Positions 1-7,684 of a stretch of DNA of 15,292 bases are shown here, in pieces. Within the stretch, counting starts at the first letter, position 1; the number at the start of each line of letters is the position of its first letter. Source of the DNA: DATGKR01 sp035294565 (GTDB taxonomy: Bacteria; Actinomycetota; Acidimicrobiia; Acidimicrobiales; Palsa-688). Where the stretch lies: contig DATGKR010000137.1 of assembly GCA_035294565.1 (NCBI GenBank), positions 1 through 15,292 of the forward strand, given 5' to 3'. The notes below the pieces were generated by a model. The model saw only the letters and a list, made by a program, of their open reading frames with translations. It did no database searches and had not been told where the DNA came from. A program made the position numbers and the translations under genes.

Positions 1-1
1 C

Positions 2-574
2 GCATCGGCCACGTCGACCACCACATCGACCTCGAAGACCTCCGGTTCGAGCGTGGCCCCGCTGCTCGTCATCGTGGCCATCTTCGCGGTGGTCTACTTC
101 CTGTTCATCCGGCCGCGCTCGCAGCGCCTCCGCCAGCAGCAGGGCGCGGCGAGACAGTTGTCGATCGGCGACGAGGTGATGACCGCCGGGGGAATCTACG
201 GTCGCATCGTCGCCATGGACGACGACGCCGTGGAGGTCGAGGTGTCGCCGGGGGTGGTCATGACCTTCACCCGCCGGGCGGTCAACCCCCGTCCGGCGCC
301 CGGGTCGCAGAGGGGTCCCTCGGGCCGCGGCGGGTTCATGCGCCCGCCGCCCCAGCGCCAGGCCCAGCCAGTCGAGGAGGATCCGCCGTGGCTGCCGCCG
401 GCGCCTTCCTCGGGGGGTTCCGACGGGGCGCCCGGCGACGGCCCCGTGGGCGGGTCCGCTGTGCCGCCCGACGGGACGCCCGGGGAGGGCCACGTGGGAG
501 GGTCCGCTGTGCCGCCCGACGGGCCCGCCGCGGGGCCTTCGGTGCCGCCCACGCCTCCCCCGCCGGCGGTCTGA
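2..574 (+). CDS. yajC: YajC, Sec translocase accessory subunit (5' end open)
   Basis: YajC is a small single-span membrane protein that associates with SecD and SecF and supports SecYEG-driven export. Numbered from the first in-window start codon (GTG at 53), residues 3-21 form one hydrophobic segment, followed by the family hallmark IRPRSQR and a cytoplasmic domain containing GDEVMTAGGIYGRI (about residues 39-52). The frame is open back to base 2 and encodes a Ser/Thr-rich stretch. No Shine-Dalgarno precedes GTG 53, so the true start is probably left of the window. The C-terminal 95 or so residues are Gly/Pro-rich with a 16-residue repeat, making the protein longer than the usual 85-110 residues. 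It stops 3 nt before secD, which supports the assignment and an operon. Identity is confident; the start is not. Confidence 0.9.
   Translation, partial: ASATSTTTSTSKTSGSSVAPLLVIVAIFAVVYFLFIRPRSQRLRQQQGAARQLSIGDEVMTAGGIYGRIVAMDDDAVEVEVSPGVVMTFTRRAVNPRPAPGSQRGPSGRGGFMRPPPQRQAQPVEEDPPWLPPAPSSGGSDGAPGDGPVGGSAVPPDGTPGEGHVGGSAVPPDGPAAGPSVPPTPPPPAV
421..549 (+). repeat. 48-bp imperfect tandem repeat inside yajC
   Basis: Two 48-bp units (421-468 and 469-516) differ at five positions, and a shortened third copy of 33 bp follows (517-549). In protein they encode 16-residue blocks of the pattern DG-P-G-G-VGGSAVPP, twice, then an 11-residue remnant ending SVPP. The period is a multiple of three, so copy-number change would keep the yajC frame. 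It forms part of the low-complexity C-terminal tail of YajC. Confidence 0.85.
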
Positions 575-577
575 GCC

Positions 578-2194
578 GTGCGCAGGGGACTCGTCTGGTC
601 TCTGCTCATCATTGTCGGGGTGGCAGCCGCCTGCCTAGGCGTCACCATCGGGCTCGGTCGCGCTCCGCTGCTCGGCCTCGACCTGAAAGGCGGCGTTTCG
701 CTGGTCCTCAAGCCGACCGGCACCGCCAACGCCTCGCAGCTGCAAGAGGCGGTCAACATCATCGACCGGCGCGTCAACGGTCTCGGGGTGAGCAACTCGG
801 ACGTCGCCCGCCAGGGCAGCGAGGTGGTCATCAACCTGCCGGGCATCAAGAACTCCCAGCAGGCCCTCGACGAGCTCGGCCAGACGGCGGTTCTGTACTT
901 TCGGCCGGTCAAATGCGAGATCCCCCCCTACGCGGCACCCAAGGCGGCGACGACGCCCACCACGGTCGCCCCGAAGGTGTCGGGCACGGTCCCTTCCAAG
1001 GCGCTCGGCGAGCCCGGTGCCTTCCGCCTCACGTCGGCCCTGCTCGCCAGCTCGACGACACCCACCACGCTGGTGCCGACCAACGGGCCGGGGCCGACCG
1101 CCGCCCAGCTGCAACAGGCGTGCAGCTCCTCCAACGCCTCCGAGATCCCCACCACCCCCGTGTCCCAGGACACCGCCAAGGCCACGGTGATCCTCCCCGA
1201 CCGCAGCGGCCAGGTCCGCTATGTGCTCGGACCCGCCGACATGACCGGATCGGCGGTCAGCAACGCCCAGGTCGAGGTGGATCCGACCACCGGCCAGTAC
1301 ACCGTGCTGCTCACCTTCACCGGCAAGGGCGCCGCCGAGTTCGACAAGATCGCCACCAGCCGCTACGCCTGCTACGAGCAGAACACGGCCAACCCGCCGG
1401 CGTGCAGCCTCGAGGCGTTCGAGCTGGACGGGGTCGTCGAGTCGGCGCCGACCATCCAGGCGCCCAGCTTCCACGGCACCGCCGTCATCAGCGGCTCGTC
1501 GTCCAACCCCTTCACCAGCTCGCAGGCCTCGCAGCTCGCGCTCGTCCTCAAGTACGGGTCGCTGCCGGTCCGCTTCGTTCCCCAGCAGGTGCAGACCGTG
1601 TCGGCGACCATCGGCAAGGACTCCCTCCGCGCCGGGCTCCTCGCCGGCATCGGGGGCCTGGCGATCGTCATGCTCTACATGCTCGCCTACTACCGGGCTC
1701 TGGGCCTGGTCGTGCTCGTCGGTCTCGGGGTCGGCGGAGCGCTGCTGTACTCGATCCTCACCGAGCTGAGCTACACCAGCTACCACCTCACGCTCACCCT
1801 GGCGGGGGTGACCGGGATCATCGTCTCGATCGGCATAACCGTCGACTCGTACGTCGTGTACTTCGAACGCCTCAAGGACGAGGTGCGTTCCGGGCGCACA
1901 GTGCGCCAGTCGGTGGAGCGCAGCTTCACCCGGGCGTTCCGTACCGTGCTGACCGCCGACCTCGTGTCGTTCCTCGCCGCGCTGATCCTGTACTTCTTCA
2001 CCATCGGCGACGTGAAGGGCTTCGCTTTCACGCTGGGCCTGTCCACTTTGCTGGACGTGTTCACCGCCTACTTCTTCATCCGGCCGGCGGTGATCCTCGT
2101 CGGCCGGCGGCGTTCGATCACCGACAACCCGGTGTTCGGGATCGCCCGCGGCCTCGGCTCGCGCCCGGGGCGCGCCCTGCCGGGGGAGGCCTGA
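578..2194 (+). CDS. secD: SecD, protein translocase subunit
   Basis: SecD works with SecF at the SecYEG channel, using the proton-motive force to pull exported proteins out on the far side of the membrane. This 538-residue protein starts with a transmembrane helix (about residues 7-27), then the family motif LGLDLKGG (32-39) and the large external P1 region. Five membrane helices follow from about residue 352. The segment VDSYVVYFERLKDE (422-435) matches the actinobacterial form of the motif (VDSFVVYFERIKDE) rather than the VDANVLIFERIREE of proteobacteria. A Thr/Pro-rich insert occupies roughly residues 118-196 of P1. The GTG start lies 3 nt after the yajC stop without a strong Shine-Dalgarno, suggesting translational coupling. 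The stop overlaps the secF start as TGATG. Confidence 0.97.
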   Translation: MRRGLVWSLLIIVGVAAACLGVTIGLGRAPLLGLDLKGGVSLVLKPTGTANASQLQEAVNIIDRRVNGLGVSNSDVARQGSEVVINLPGIKNSQQALDELGQTAVLYFRPVKCEIPPYAAPKAATTPTTVAPKVSGTVPSKALGEPGAFRLTSALLASSTTPTTLVPTNGPGPTAAQLQQACSSSNASEIPTTPVSQDTAKATVILPDRSGQVRYVLGPADMTGSAVSNAQVEVDPTTGQYTVLLTFTGKGAAEFDKIATSRYACYEQNTANPPACSLEAFELDGVVESAPTIQAPSFHGTAVISGSSSNPFTSSQASQLALVLKYGSLPVRFVPQQVQTVSATIGKDSLRAGLLAGIGGLAIVMLYMLAYYRALGLVVLVGLGVGGALLYSILTELSYTSYHLTLTLAGVTGIIVSIGITVDSYVVYFERLKDEVRSGRTVRQSVERSFTRAFRTVLTADLVSFLAALILYFFTIGDVKGFAFTLGLSTLLDVFTAYFFIRPAVILVGRRRSITDNPVFGIARGLGSRPGRALPGEA

Positions 2195-3459
2195 TGACAG
2201 CGGTCACCGTCGGCGCGTACAGGCGGCTGTTCCGAGGCGAGACCTCGTTCGATTTCGCGGGCAGATGGCGGCGCTGGTTCGCCATCTCGGGCACGGTGAT
2301 CCTCATCGGGTTGATTTCGCTCGGTGTGCGCGGCCTCAACTTCTCCATCGACTTCAAGGGCGGGACGGTGTGGGAGGTGCCCACCAGCGCTTCGGTGTCG
2401 ACAGCCCGGTCGGTCGTCGCCGCGGCAGCCCCGTCGCTCGGCCAGGCGACGGTGCAGACGCTCACCAACACCGAAACGGGCCAGCGCACCATCGAGGTCC
2501 AGGCGGCGGCGAAGACGACCTCCGACCCCGCTGAGGTGCAGAGCGTGCGCGAAGCGCTGGCGAGGATGGCCCACACGTCGATCGACAACGTCCAGCTGAA
2601 CGAGATAGGGCCGTCGTGGGGGTCGGACATCACCGACAAGGCGGTGGAGGCGGTGATCGTCTTCCTGGTGGTGGTGTCGGTCTACATATGGCTTCGTTTC
2701 GAGGGGAAGATGGCCCTCGCCGCGTTGACCGCCCTGATCCACGACATCCTCGTCACCGTGGGGATCTACTCGTTGTCGGGTCTGCAGGTGAGCCCCGACA
2801 CGGTGATCGCCTTCCTCACCATCCTCGGCTACTCCCTCTACGACACCATCGTCGTCTTCGACCGCATCCAGGAGAACACCCGCGGCCTGGCGTCGACCAA
2901 CCGGTTGACCTACAGCGACACGGTCAACATATCGATGAACCAGGTGCTGGCCCGCTCGTTGAACACATCCCTGGTAGCCATCCTGCCGATCCTCTCCATC
3001 TTGGTGATCGGCGCCTGGGTGCTGGGGGCGACCGCCCTGGAGACGTTCGGCCTGGCTCTTTTCGTGGGGCTCACGACCGGTGCGTACTCCTCCCTCTTCA
3101 TCGCCTCGCCGCTGCTGGCGCTGCTCAAGGAGCACGAGCCGCGCTATTCGGAGATCCGCCGGCGCCTCGAGCAGGCGGGAGAGCGCAGGGACGCCCGCCG
3201 CCGGCTCACCCCCGCAGCGGTCGCCGGCTCGGTGGCCGAGCGGACCCCCGACTCGGAGGGCTCGGGCGGGCGGGACGCTCGGCGGAAACCGGAGCAACCG
3301 GCGCCGGCCGTCGCCAACGGCTCGCCCCCGGTGGAGGTCGAGTACGGCCGAGCGGCTGCCGGCGGCGAGGGTGACGGCATCCCGCTGCGCTCCGAAGTGC
3401 CATACCGCTCGGGAAACCGGCCGCCGCCCCGGCCGCGCAAGAAGGGCCGGCGCCGCTAG
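2194..3459 (+). CDS. secF: SecF, protein translocase subunit
   Basis: SecF is the partner of SecD in the proton-driven translocation complex. The 421-residue protein has a first membrane helix (about 28-47), the SIDFKGG motif (51-57), an external P4 domain to about 145, then a cluster of membrane helices. This cluster includes GYSLYDTIVVFDRIQEN from residue 212, where Tyr replaces the Asn found in many other bacteria, as is common in actinobacterial SecF. From about residue 312 there is a tail of some 110 hydrophilic residues, rich in charged residues and proline and ending in a basic run (RKKGRRR). The ATG shares one base with the secD stop, and a strong Shine-Dalgarno (GGGGGAGG, 2182-2189) lies in the end of secD, which fixes the start. 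Confidence 0.97.
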   Translation: MTAVTVGAYRRLFRGETSFDFAGRWRRWFAISGTVILIGLISLGVRGLNFSIDFKGGTVWEVPTSASVSTARSVVAAAAPSLGQATVQTLTNTETGQRTIEVQAAAKTTSDPAEVQSVREALARMAHTSIDNVQLNEIGPSWGSDITDKAVEAVIVFLVVVSVYIWLRFEGKMALAALTALIHDILVTVGIYSLSGLQVSPDTVIAFLTILGYSLYDTIVVFDRIQENTRGLASTNRLTYSDTVNISMNQVLARSLNTSLVAILPILSILVIGAWVLGATALETFGLALFVGLTTGAYSSLFIASPLLALLKEHEPRYSEIRRRLEQAGERRDARRRLTPAAVAGSVAERTPDSEGSGGRDARRKPEQPAPAVANGSPPVEVEYGRAAAGGEGDGIPLRSEVPYRSGNRPPPRPRKKGRRR

Positions 3460-3550
3460 GCACAGCCGTGGCGACCCCCGGGAGCGGAGGCCCCGGTGCG
3501 TGGGCACTTCGGAGTGGCCCGCGCTCCGCAGGCGGCGCGCCGGGGGCGGC

Positions 3551-3556
3551 TACCGT
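3551..3556 (+). promoter_or_regulatory. Putative -10 element (TACCGT) for apt
   Basis: TACCGT fits the actinobacterial TAnnnT -10 pattern and ends 10 nt before the apt ATG at 3567. No Shine-Dalgarno is visible, so a leaderless or very short-leader apt transcript is possible. No clear -35 is seen. The element is one of six similarly placed in this window. Confidence 0.4.
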
Positions 3557-3566
3557 GGATCCCACC

Positions 3567-4106
3567 ATGTTGTCGGATGCCGTCCCGTCGAGCGCGTTGA
3601 AGGACCTCGTCCGCGACATACCCGACTTCCCCCAGCCGGGGGTGGTGTTCAAGGACATCACGCCGCTGCTCGCCGACGCCGAAGCCTTGTCCGCCTGCGT
3701 GGACGCGCTCGCGGGAGCCTTCGCCGGGCGGGGAGTGTCCAAGGTGATCGGCATCGAGGCGCGCGGCTTCGTGTTCGCCGCCCCCGTAGCTGTCGCCCTC
3801 GGCGCCGGCTTCGTGCCGGTCCGCAAGGCGGGCAAGCTCCCGTGGAAGGTCCACGCGGAGTCCTACCAGCTCGAGTACGGCACCGGCACGCTGGAGGTAC
3901 ACGCCGACGCCGTGGAGGCGGGGGAGCGGGTGCTGATCGTCGACGACGTCCTGGCCACCGGCGGGACTGCCGCCGCGGTGGCCAGGATGGTCGACCACCT
4001 CGGCGGCGAGCCCGCCGGTTTCGGGTTCGTCATCGAACTGGCGTTCCTGGGCGGTCGCGGAAGGATCGGTGAGCTCGAAACGTTCTCACTGTTGACCTAT
4101 GAATGA
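3567..4106 (+). CDS. apt: Adenine phosphoribosyltransferase
   Basis: This enzyme joins adenine to PRPP to give AMP and pyrophosphate, the adenine salvage step. From the ATG at 3567 the product is 179 residues, the normal family length, and begins close to the conserved LKDLVRDIPDFPQPGVVFKDITPL (11-34). The PRPP-binding signature VLIVDDVLATGGT is at 122-134, with EARGF (64-68) and RKAGKLP (86-92) also present. Upstream in-frame starts exist (GTG at 3555, and GTG at 3468 just after secF), but they only add a Gly/Ala-rich stretch with no family similarity, so ATG 3567 is preferred. apt next to rel is a common actinobacterial arrangement that pairs purine salvage with nucleotide alarmone metabolism. 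Confidence is high for function, moderate for start. Confidence 0.95.
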   Translation: MLSDAVPSSALKDLVRDIPDFPQPGVVFKDITPLLADAEALSACVDALAGAFAGRGVSKVIGIEARGFVFAAPVAVALGAGFVPVRKAGKLPWKVHAESYQLEYGTGTLEVHADAVEAGERVLIVDDVLATGGTAAAVARMVDHLGGEPAGFGFVIELAFLGGRGRIGELETFSLLTYE

Positions 4107-4114
4107 GGCCGTGG

Positions 4115-4128
4115 TGCGCAAAAGCGCA
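4115..4128 (+). promoter_or_regulatory. Small hairpin just before rel start
   Basis: TGCGC (4115-4119), an AAAA loop and GCGCA (4124-4128) form a 5-bp stem ending 5 nt before the rel ATG at 4134. The apt-rel gap of 27 nt has no recognisable Shine-Dalgarno. The hairpin could influence rel translation or be chance. This is the sequence only; there is no family precedent that I can name. Confidence 0.2.
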
Positions 4129-4133
4129 GTGGC

Positions 4134-6377
4134 ATGAGCCGGATCGAGGCCGCGACCAGGTCCCGGGCCGTGGTCACGGTGGAGCGCGTGCTGCCGTGGC
4201 GTCGCCAGGTGCAGTCGGCCGACGCCCTGCAGCCGCTGCTCACCGCCTTTCGAGCGCGCCACCCCCGCGACCCGGCGACGCTGATCGTCACCGCCTACGA
4301 GACGGCGGCGCGCGCCCACCAGGGCCAGCTTCGCAATTCCGGTGAGGCGTACATAAGCCACCCCCTGGCGGTGGCGACGATCCTGGCCGGCCTCGGCCTG
4401 GACGACGTGACGATCGCCGCGGCCCTGCTGCACGACGCGGTGGAGGACACGGCGCTGTCCCTCGAGGAGATCCAAAAGGACCTCGGCGAGGACGTCGCGT
4501 CGATCGTCGACGGCGTCACCAAGCTCGACCGGGTCCGTTTCGACTCCCGCCAGGCGCAGCAGGCGGCGACCATGCGCAAGATGCTCGTCGCGATGGCGAA
4601 GGACCCGCGGGTCCTGCTCATCAAGCTCGCCGACCGTCTGCACAACATGCAGACCATCGCGGCCATGCCCGAATGGAAGCAGAAGCGCTCGGCGCAGGAA
4701 ACGCTGGACATCTACGCCCCCCTCGCCCACCGCTTCGGGATCCAGGACATCCGCTGGCAGCTGGAGGACCTCGCCTTCGCCGCGCTGCACCCGCGCCGCT
4801 ACGCCGAGATCGAGCAGATGGTCGCCATGCGCGCACCCGAGAGGGAGATCTACCTGGCGCAGGTGATCGACCAGGTGAACGACCGCCTGGGCGCGGCCCG
4901 GATCTCCGCCCAGGTCACCGGCCGGCCCAAGCACCTCTACTCGATATACGAGAAGATGGTGGTGAAGGGCAAGGAGTTCGACGAGATCTACGACCTGGTC
5001 GGGGTCCGGGTGCTGGTCGAATCGGTGAAGGACTGCTGGGCTGCGCTCGGCGCCATCCACGGGGCGTGGACCCCGGTCCCGGGGCGCTTCAAGGACTACG
5101 TCAACACCCCGAAGTTCAACCTGTACCAGTCGCTGCACACCACGGTCGTCGGACCGCAGGGCAAGCACCTCGAAGTTCAGATCCGCACCCTCGAAATGCA
5201 CCGGCGTGCCGAGTGGGGCATCGCCGCCCACTGGGGTTACAAGGAGAAGGCGTCGCCGTCCGACGTCGCCTGGCTGCAGCGCATCGTCGACTGGTCGGCC
5301 GAGAGCACGGACCCCTCCGAGTTCCTGGAGACGCTCAAGCTCGACCTGGACACCGACGAGGTGTACGTCTTCACCCCCAAGGGCGACGTCATGGCCCTGC
5401 CGGCCGGCGCCACGCCGATCGACTTCGCCTACTCGATCCACACTGAGGTCGGGCACCGCTGCATAGGCGCCAAGGTCAACGGGCGGCTGGTGCCCCTCGA
5501 CTCGCAGCTCGCGTCGGGCGACACGGTGGAGATCTTCACGTCAAAGGTGCCCTCCGCGGGTCCCAGCAGGGACTGGCTGAAGATCGCCGTCAGCCCGAGG
5601 GCCCGTAACAAGATCCGTCAATGGTTCAGTCGGGAACGCCGGGAGGACGCGATAGAGACAGGCAAGGAAGAGCTGGTGAAGGCGTTGCGCAAGGAGGGTT
5701 TGCCCGTCCAGCGCCTGACCGGCTCCCCGGTCCTGGTCGAGGTCGCCGAGGCGCTCAACTACGCCGACCTCGACGCCCTGCACGCGGCGGTGGGGGAGAA
5801 CCACGTGTCGGCCCGTTCCGTCGCCCAGCGCGTCGCCCGCGAGCTGCGCGGCGGCGAGCACGAGGTGCAGCTGCCGTCCACGGCGCGCCAGCCCCGCCGG
5901 CTGAGGTCCCGCCGCGGGGTCGGCGTGCACGTCGAGGGTCTCGACGACGTCGTCGTCCGCCTGTCTCGCTGCTGCACGCCGGTGCCCGGCGACGAGATCG
6001 TCGGCTTCGTCACCCGGGGGAGGGGGGTGAGCGTGCACCGCAGCGACTGCTCCAACGCGGCCGCCCTCGCCTCCAGCGACGTGGGCAGGATGATCGAGGT
6101 CGAATGGGATCGGGAGGGGACCGGCAGCTTCGTCGCCGCCGTGGAGGTCAAGGCGCTCGACCGGACCCGTCTCGGCGTGGACGTGTGGAAGGTCATCTCC
6201 GACAACCACTTGAACATCCTGCGGAGCGACTCGCTCACGGGGCCCGACCGGATCAGCAGGATGCGCTTCGAGTTCGAGCTGGCCGACCCCGCCCACCTGG
6301 ACTCGCTCATCTCGGCGCTCAAACGGATCGACAGCGTCTACGACGCCTACCGGGTGCTGCCCAACCGGGGGGGCTGA
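4134..6377 (+). CDS. rel: Bifunctional (p)ppGpp synthetase/hydrolase Rel
   Basis: Rel makes ppGpp from GTP or GDP plus ATP under amino-acid starvation and degrades it when starvation ends. The 747-residue protein has all the long-RSH domains in order. The HD hydrolase domain has LLHDAVEDT with the His-Asp pair at 100-101. The synthetase domain has GRFKDY at 317-322; the R-x-K-D form marks bifunctional enzymes, as opposed to the E-x-D-D of RelA synthetases. It is followed by NLYQSLHTTV. A TGS domain follows at about 408-470, then a zinc-finger-like region with CC at 613-614, and a C-terminal ACT domain at about 665-745. Hydrolase and synthetase motifs look intact. It follows apt by 27 nt without a clear Shine-Dalgarno, so co-transcription with apt is likely. 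Confidence 0.96.
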   Translation: MSRIEAATRSRAVVTVERVLPWRRQVQSADALQPLLTAFRARHPRDPATLIVTAYETAARAHQGQLRNSGEAYISHPLAVATILAGLGLDDVTIAAALLHDAVEDTALSLEEIQKDLGEDVASIVDGVTKLDRVRFDSRQAQQAATMRKMLVAMAKDPRVLLIKLADRLHNMQTIAAMPEWKQKRSAQETLDIYAPLAHRFGIQDIRWQLEDLAFAALHPRRYAEIEQMVAMRAPEREIYLAQVIDQVNDRLGAARISAQVTGRPKHLYSIYEKMVVKGKEFDEIYDLVGVRVLVESVKDCWAALGAIHGAWTPVPGRFKDYVNTPKFNLYQSLHTTVVGPQGKHLEVQIRTLEMHRRAEWGIAAHWGYKEKASPSDVAWLQRIVDWSAESTDPSEFLETLKLDLDTDEVYVFTPKGDVMALPAGATPIDFAYSIHTEVGHRCIGAKVNGRLVPLDSQLASGDTVEIFTSKVPSAGPSRDWLKIAVSPRARNKIRQWFSRERREDAIETGKEELVKALRKEGLPVQRLTGSPVLVEVAEALNYADLDALHAAVGENHVSARSVAQRVARELRGGEHEVQLPSTARQPRRLRSRRGVGVHVEGLDDVVVRLSRCCTPVPGDEIVGFVTRGRGVSVHRSDCSNAAALASSDVGRMIEVEWDREGTGSFVAAVEVKALDRTRLGVDVWKVISDNHLNILRSDSLTGPDRISRMRFEFELADPAHLDSLISALKRIDSVYDAYRVLPNRGG

Positions 6378-6387
6378 GACTCCCCTG

Positions 6388-6393
6388 TAGCCT
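6388..6393 (+). promoter_or_regulatory. Putative -10 element (TAGCCT) for hisS
   Basis: TAGCCT ends 9 nt before the hisS ATG, in the 25-nt gap after rel. There is no Shine-Dalgarno. The following bases (GGGCAGACC, then ATG) closely resemble those ahead of typA (GGGCGGCCCC, then ATG), which argues for a real short-leader promoter rather than chance. Confidence 0.5.
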
Positions 6394-6402
6394 GGGCAGA
6401 CC

Positions 6403-7659
6403 ATGGCAGAGCCGCTGCGCCACCCGCCCGGGACCTTCGACGTCCTACCAGGCGAGTCGGCCGCCTGGGAGGACCTGCTCGCCCTCTTCGCCCGGGTGGC
6501 CGCCGCCGCCGGCTACGGGCTGGTCATAACCCCCACCTTCGAGGACATCCGGGTCTTCCAGCGAATCGGCGAGTCCACCGACGTGGTGCGAAAGGAGATG
6601 TACGACTTCGTGGACAAGGGCGGGCGGCACATCGCCCTGAGGCCCGAGGTGACGGCGTCGGTGGCGAGGGCGTTCATCGAGCACCGGCCGCCGCTGCCCT
6701 GGAAGGCTTGGTACGCCGGGTCGAACTTCCGCTTCGAGCGTCCCCAGGCGGGCCGCTTCAGGGAATTCCACCAGGTCGGCGTGGAGGCGTTCGGCAGCGC
6801 CGACCCCGACCTCGACGTGGAGGTCGTGACCGTCGGCTGGGACTTCTTCCGGGCGCTCGGGGTGACCGCCCTCGAGGTGCAGGTCAACTCTCTCGGCGAC
6901 GCCAAGTGCCGCCCCGCCTACCGGGAGCTTCTCCTCGCCTACCTGCGCGACCGCCGCGACGAGCTGTGCGTCGACCACCGGGCCCGTCTGGAGGAGAACC
7001 CGCTGCGCGTCCTCGACTGCAAGAAACCCGAGTGCCGGGCGGTGACAGCCGGCGCCCCCCGCCAGGCGGATCATCTCTGCGACGAGTGCGGCGCGCACTT
7101 CGAGCGGGTCCTCGGGGGGCTCCGCCAGGCGGGGGTCGTCCACCAGCTCCAGCCGTTCCTCGTCCGGGGCCTCGACTATTACACCAGGACCGCTTTCGAG
7201 TACGCCGGCCTGGCGCTCGGCTCGGCCCAGGACGCCCTCGGCGGCGGCGGCCGCTACGACGGGCTGGTGGCGGCGATGGGCGGCCCCGACACGCCAGCGG
7301 TCGGCCTCGCCCTCGGGGTCGAACGGGCCTTGCTGGCGCTGGAGGCGGAGGGCGCGTCCGCGAAGGACCGCCGGCGCCTGGACGCCTTCGTCGTCGACCT
7401 CACCGGCGGTGAGGCGGCTCGCGACCTGTCCACGAGCCTCCGCCGGGAGGGCTTCCGGGTGGACCGGGCGTTCGACTCGCGCTCTGCGAAGGCCCAGTTC
7501 AAGGCGGCTGACCGTTCCGGCGCGAGGTTGGCGCTGGTGGTCGGCCCCGACGAGGCCGAGGCGGGCACCGTCGGGGTGAAGGACCTGACGGCCGGGGGTG
7601 AGCAGGTGAGCGTCCCCCGCTCGGGGCTGGCGGCCCATCTGCGCGCCGTGCTCGGCTGA
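6403..7659 (+). CDS. hisS: Histidyl-tRNA synthetase
   Basis: This class II aminoacyl-tRNA synthetase charges tRNA-His with histidine. The 418-residue protein opens with the family signature PPGTFDVLPGE. The ALRPE motif is at about 78-82 and class II motif 2 (FRFERPQAGRFREFHQVGVE) at 109-128. The histidine-specific motif RGLDYYTR begins at 255, GGGGRYDG lies at 280-287, and motif 3 ends with GVER (305-308). The C-terminal anticodon-binding domain occupies about 325-418. Length is normal. The ATG is the obvious start, 25 nt after rel, with its own -10-like element. It is convergent with typA, with only 18 nt between stop codons. Confidence 0.97.
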   Translation: MAEPLRHPPGTFDVLPGESAAWEDLLALFARVAAAAGYGLVITPTFEDIRVFQRIGESTDVVRKEMYDFVDKGGRHIALRPEVTASVARAFIEHRPPLPWKAWYAGSNFRFERPQAGRFREFHQVGVEAFGSADPDLDVEVVTVGWDFFRALGVTALEVQVNSLGDAKCRPAYRELLLAYLRDRRDELCVDHRARLEENPLRVLDCKKPECRAVTAGAPRQADHLCDECGAHFERVLGGLRQAGVVHQLQPFLVRGLDYYTRTAFEYAGLALGSAQDALGGGGRYDGLVAAMGGPDTPAVGLALGVERALLALEAEGASAKDRRRLDAFVVDLTGGEAARDLSTSLRREGFRVDRAFDSRSAKAQFKAADRSGARLALVVGPDEAEAGTVGVKDLTAGGEQVSVPRSGLAAHLRAVLG

Positions 7660-7684
7660 GACCGGGCCTGGGGCAGCTCAGCCG
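7653..7684. terminator. Inverted repeat over both stop codons, hisS/typA convergence
   Basis: CGGCTGAG (7653-7660) and CTCAGCCG (7677-7684) form a perfect 8-bp stem with a 16-nt loop. The TGA of hisS lies in the left arm and the TGA of typA, read from the other strand, lies in the right arm. The position suits a bidirectional terminator, but neither side is followed by a T run, so any termination would not be of the classic intrinsic kind. Confidence 0.4.

Noticed and set aside
2068..3507. 479-codon open frame on the minus strand across secF
   Set aside because: It is an antisense shadow of secF in GC-rich DNA; the translation is Arg/Gly/His-rich with no family resemblance, while the plus-strand frame is a clear SecF.
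3468..3566. N-terminal extension of apt from GTG 3468
   Set aside because: It adds 33 Gly/Ala/Pro-rich residues absent from the family; a -10-like element lies within it and ATG 3567 gives the usual length.
4086..5456. 456-codon open frame on the minus strand across rel
   Set aside because: It is opposite the Rel hydrolase and synthetase domains and has low-information composition; it is a shadow frame.
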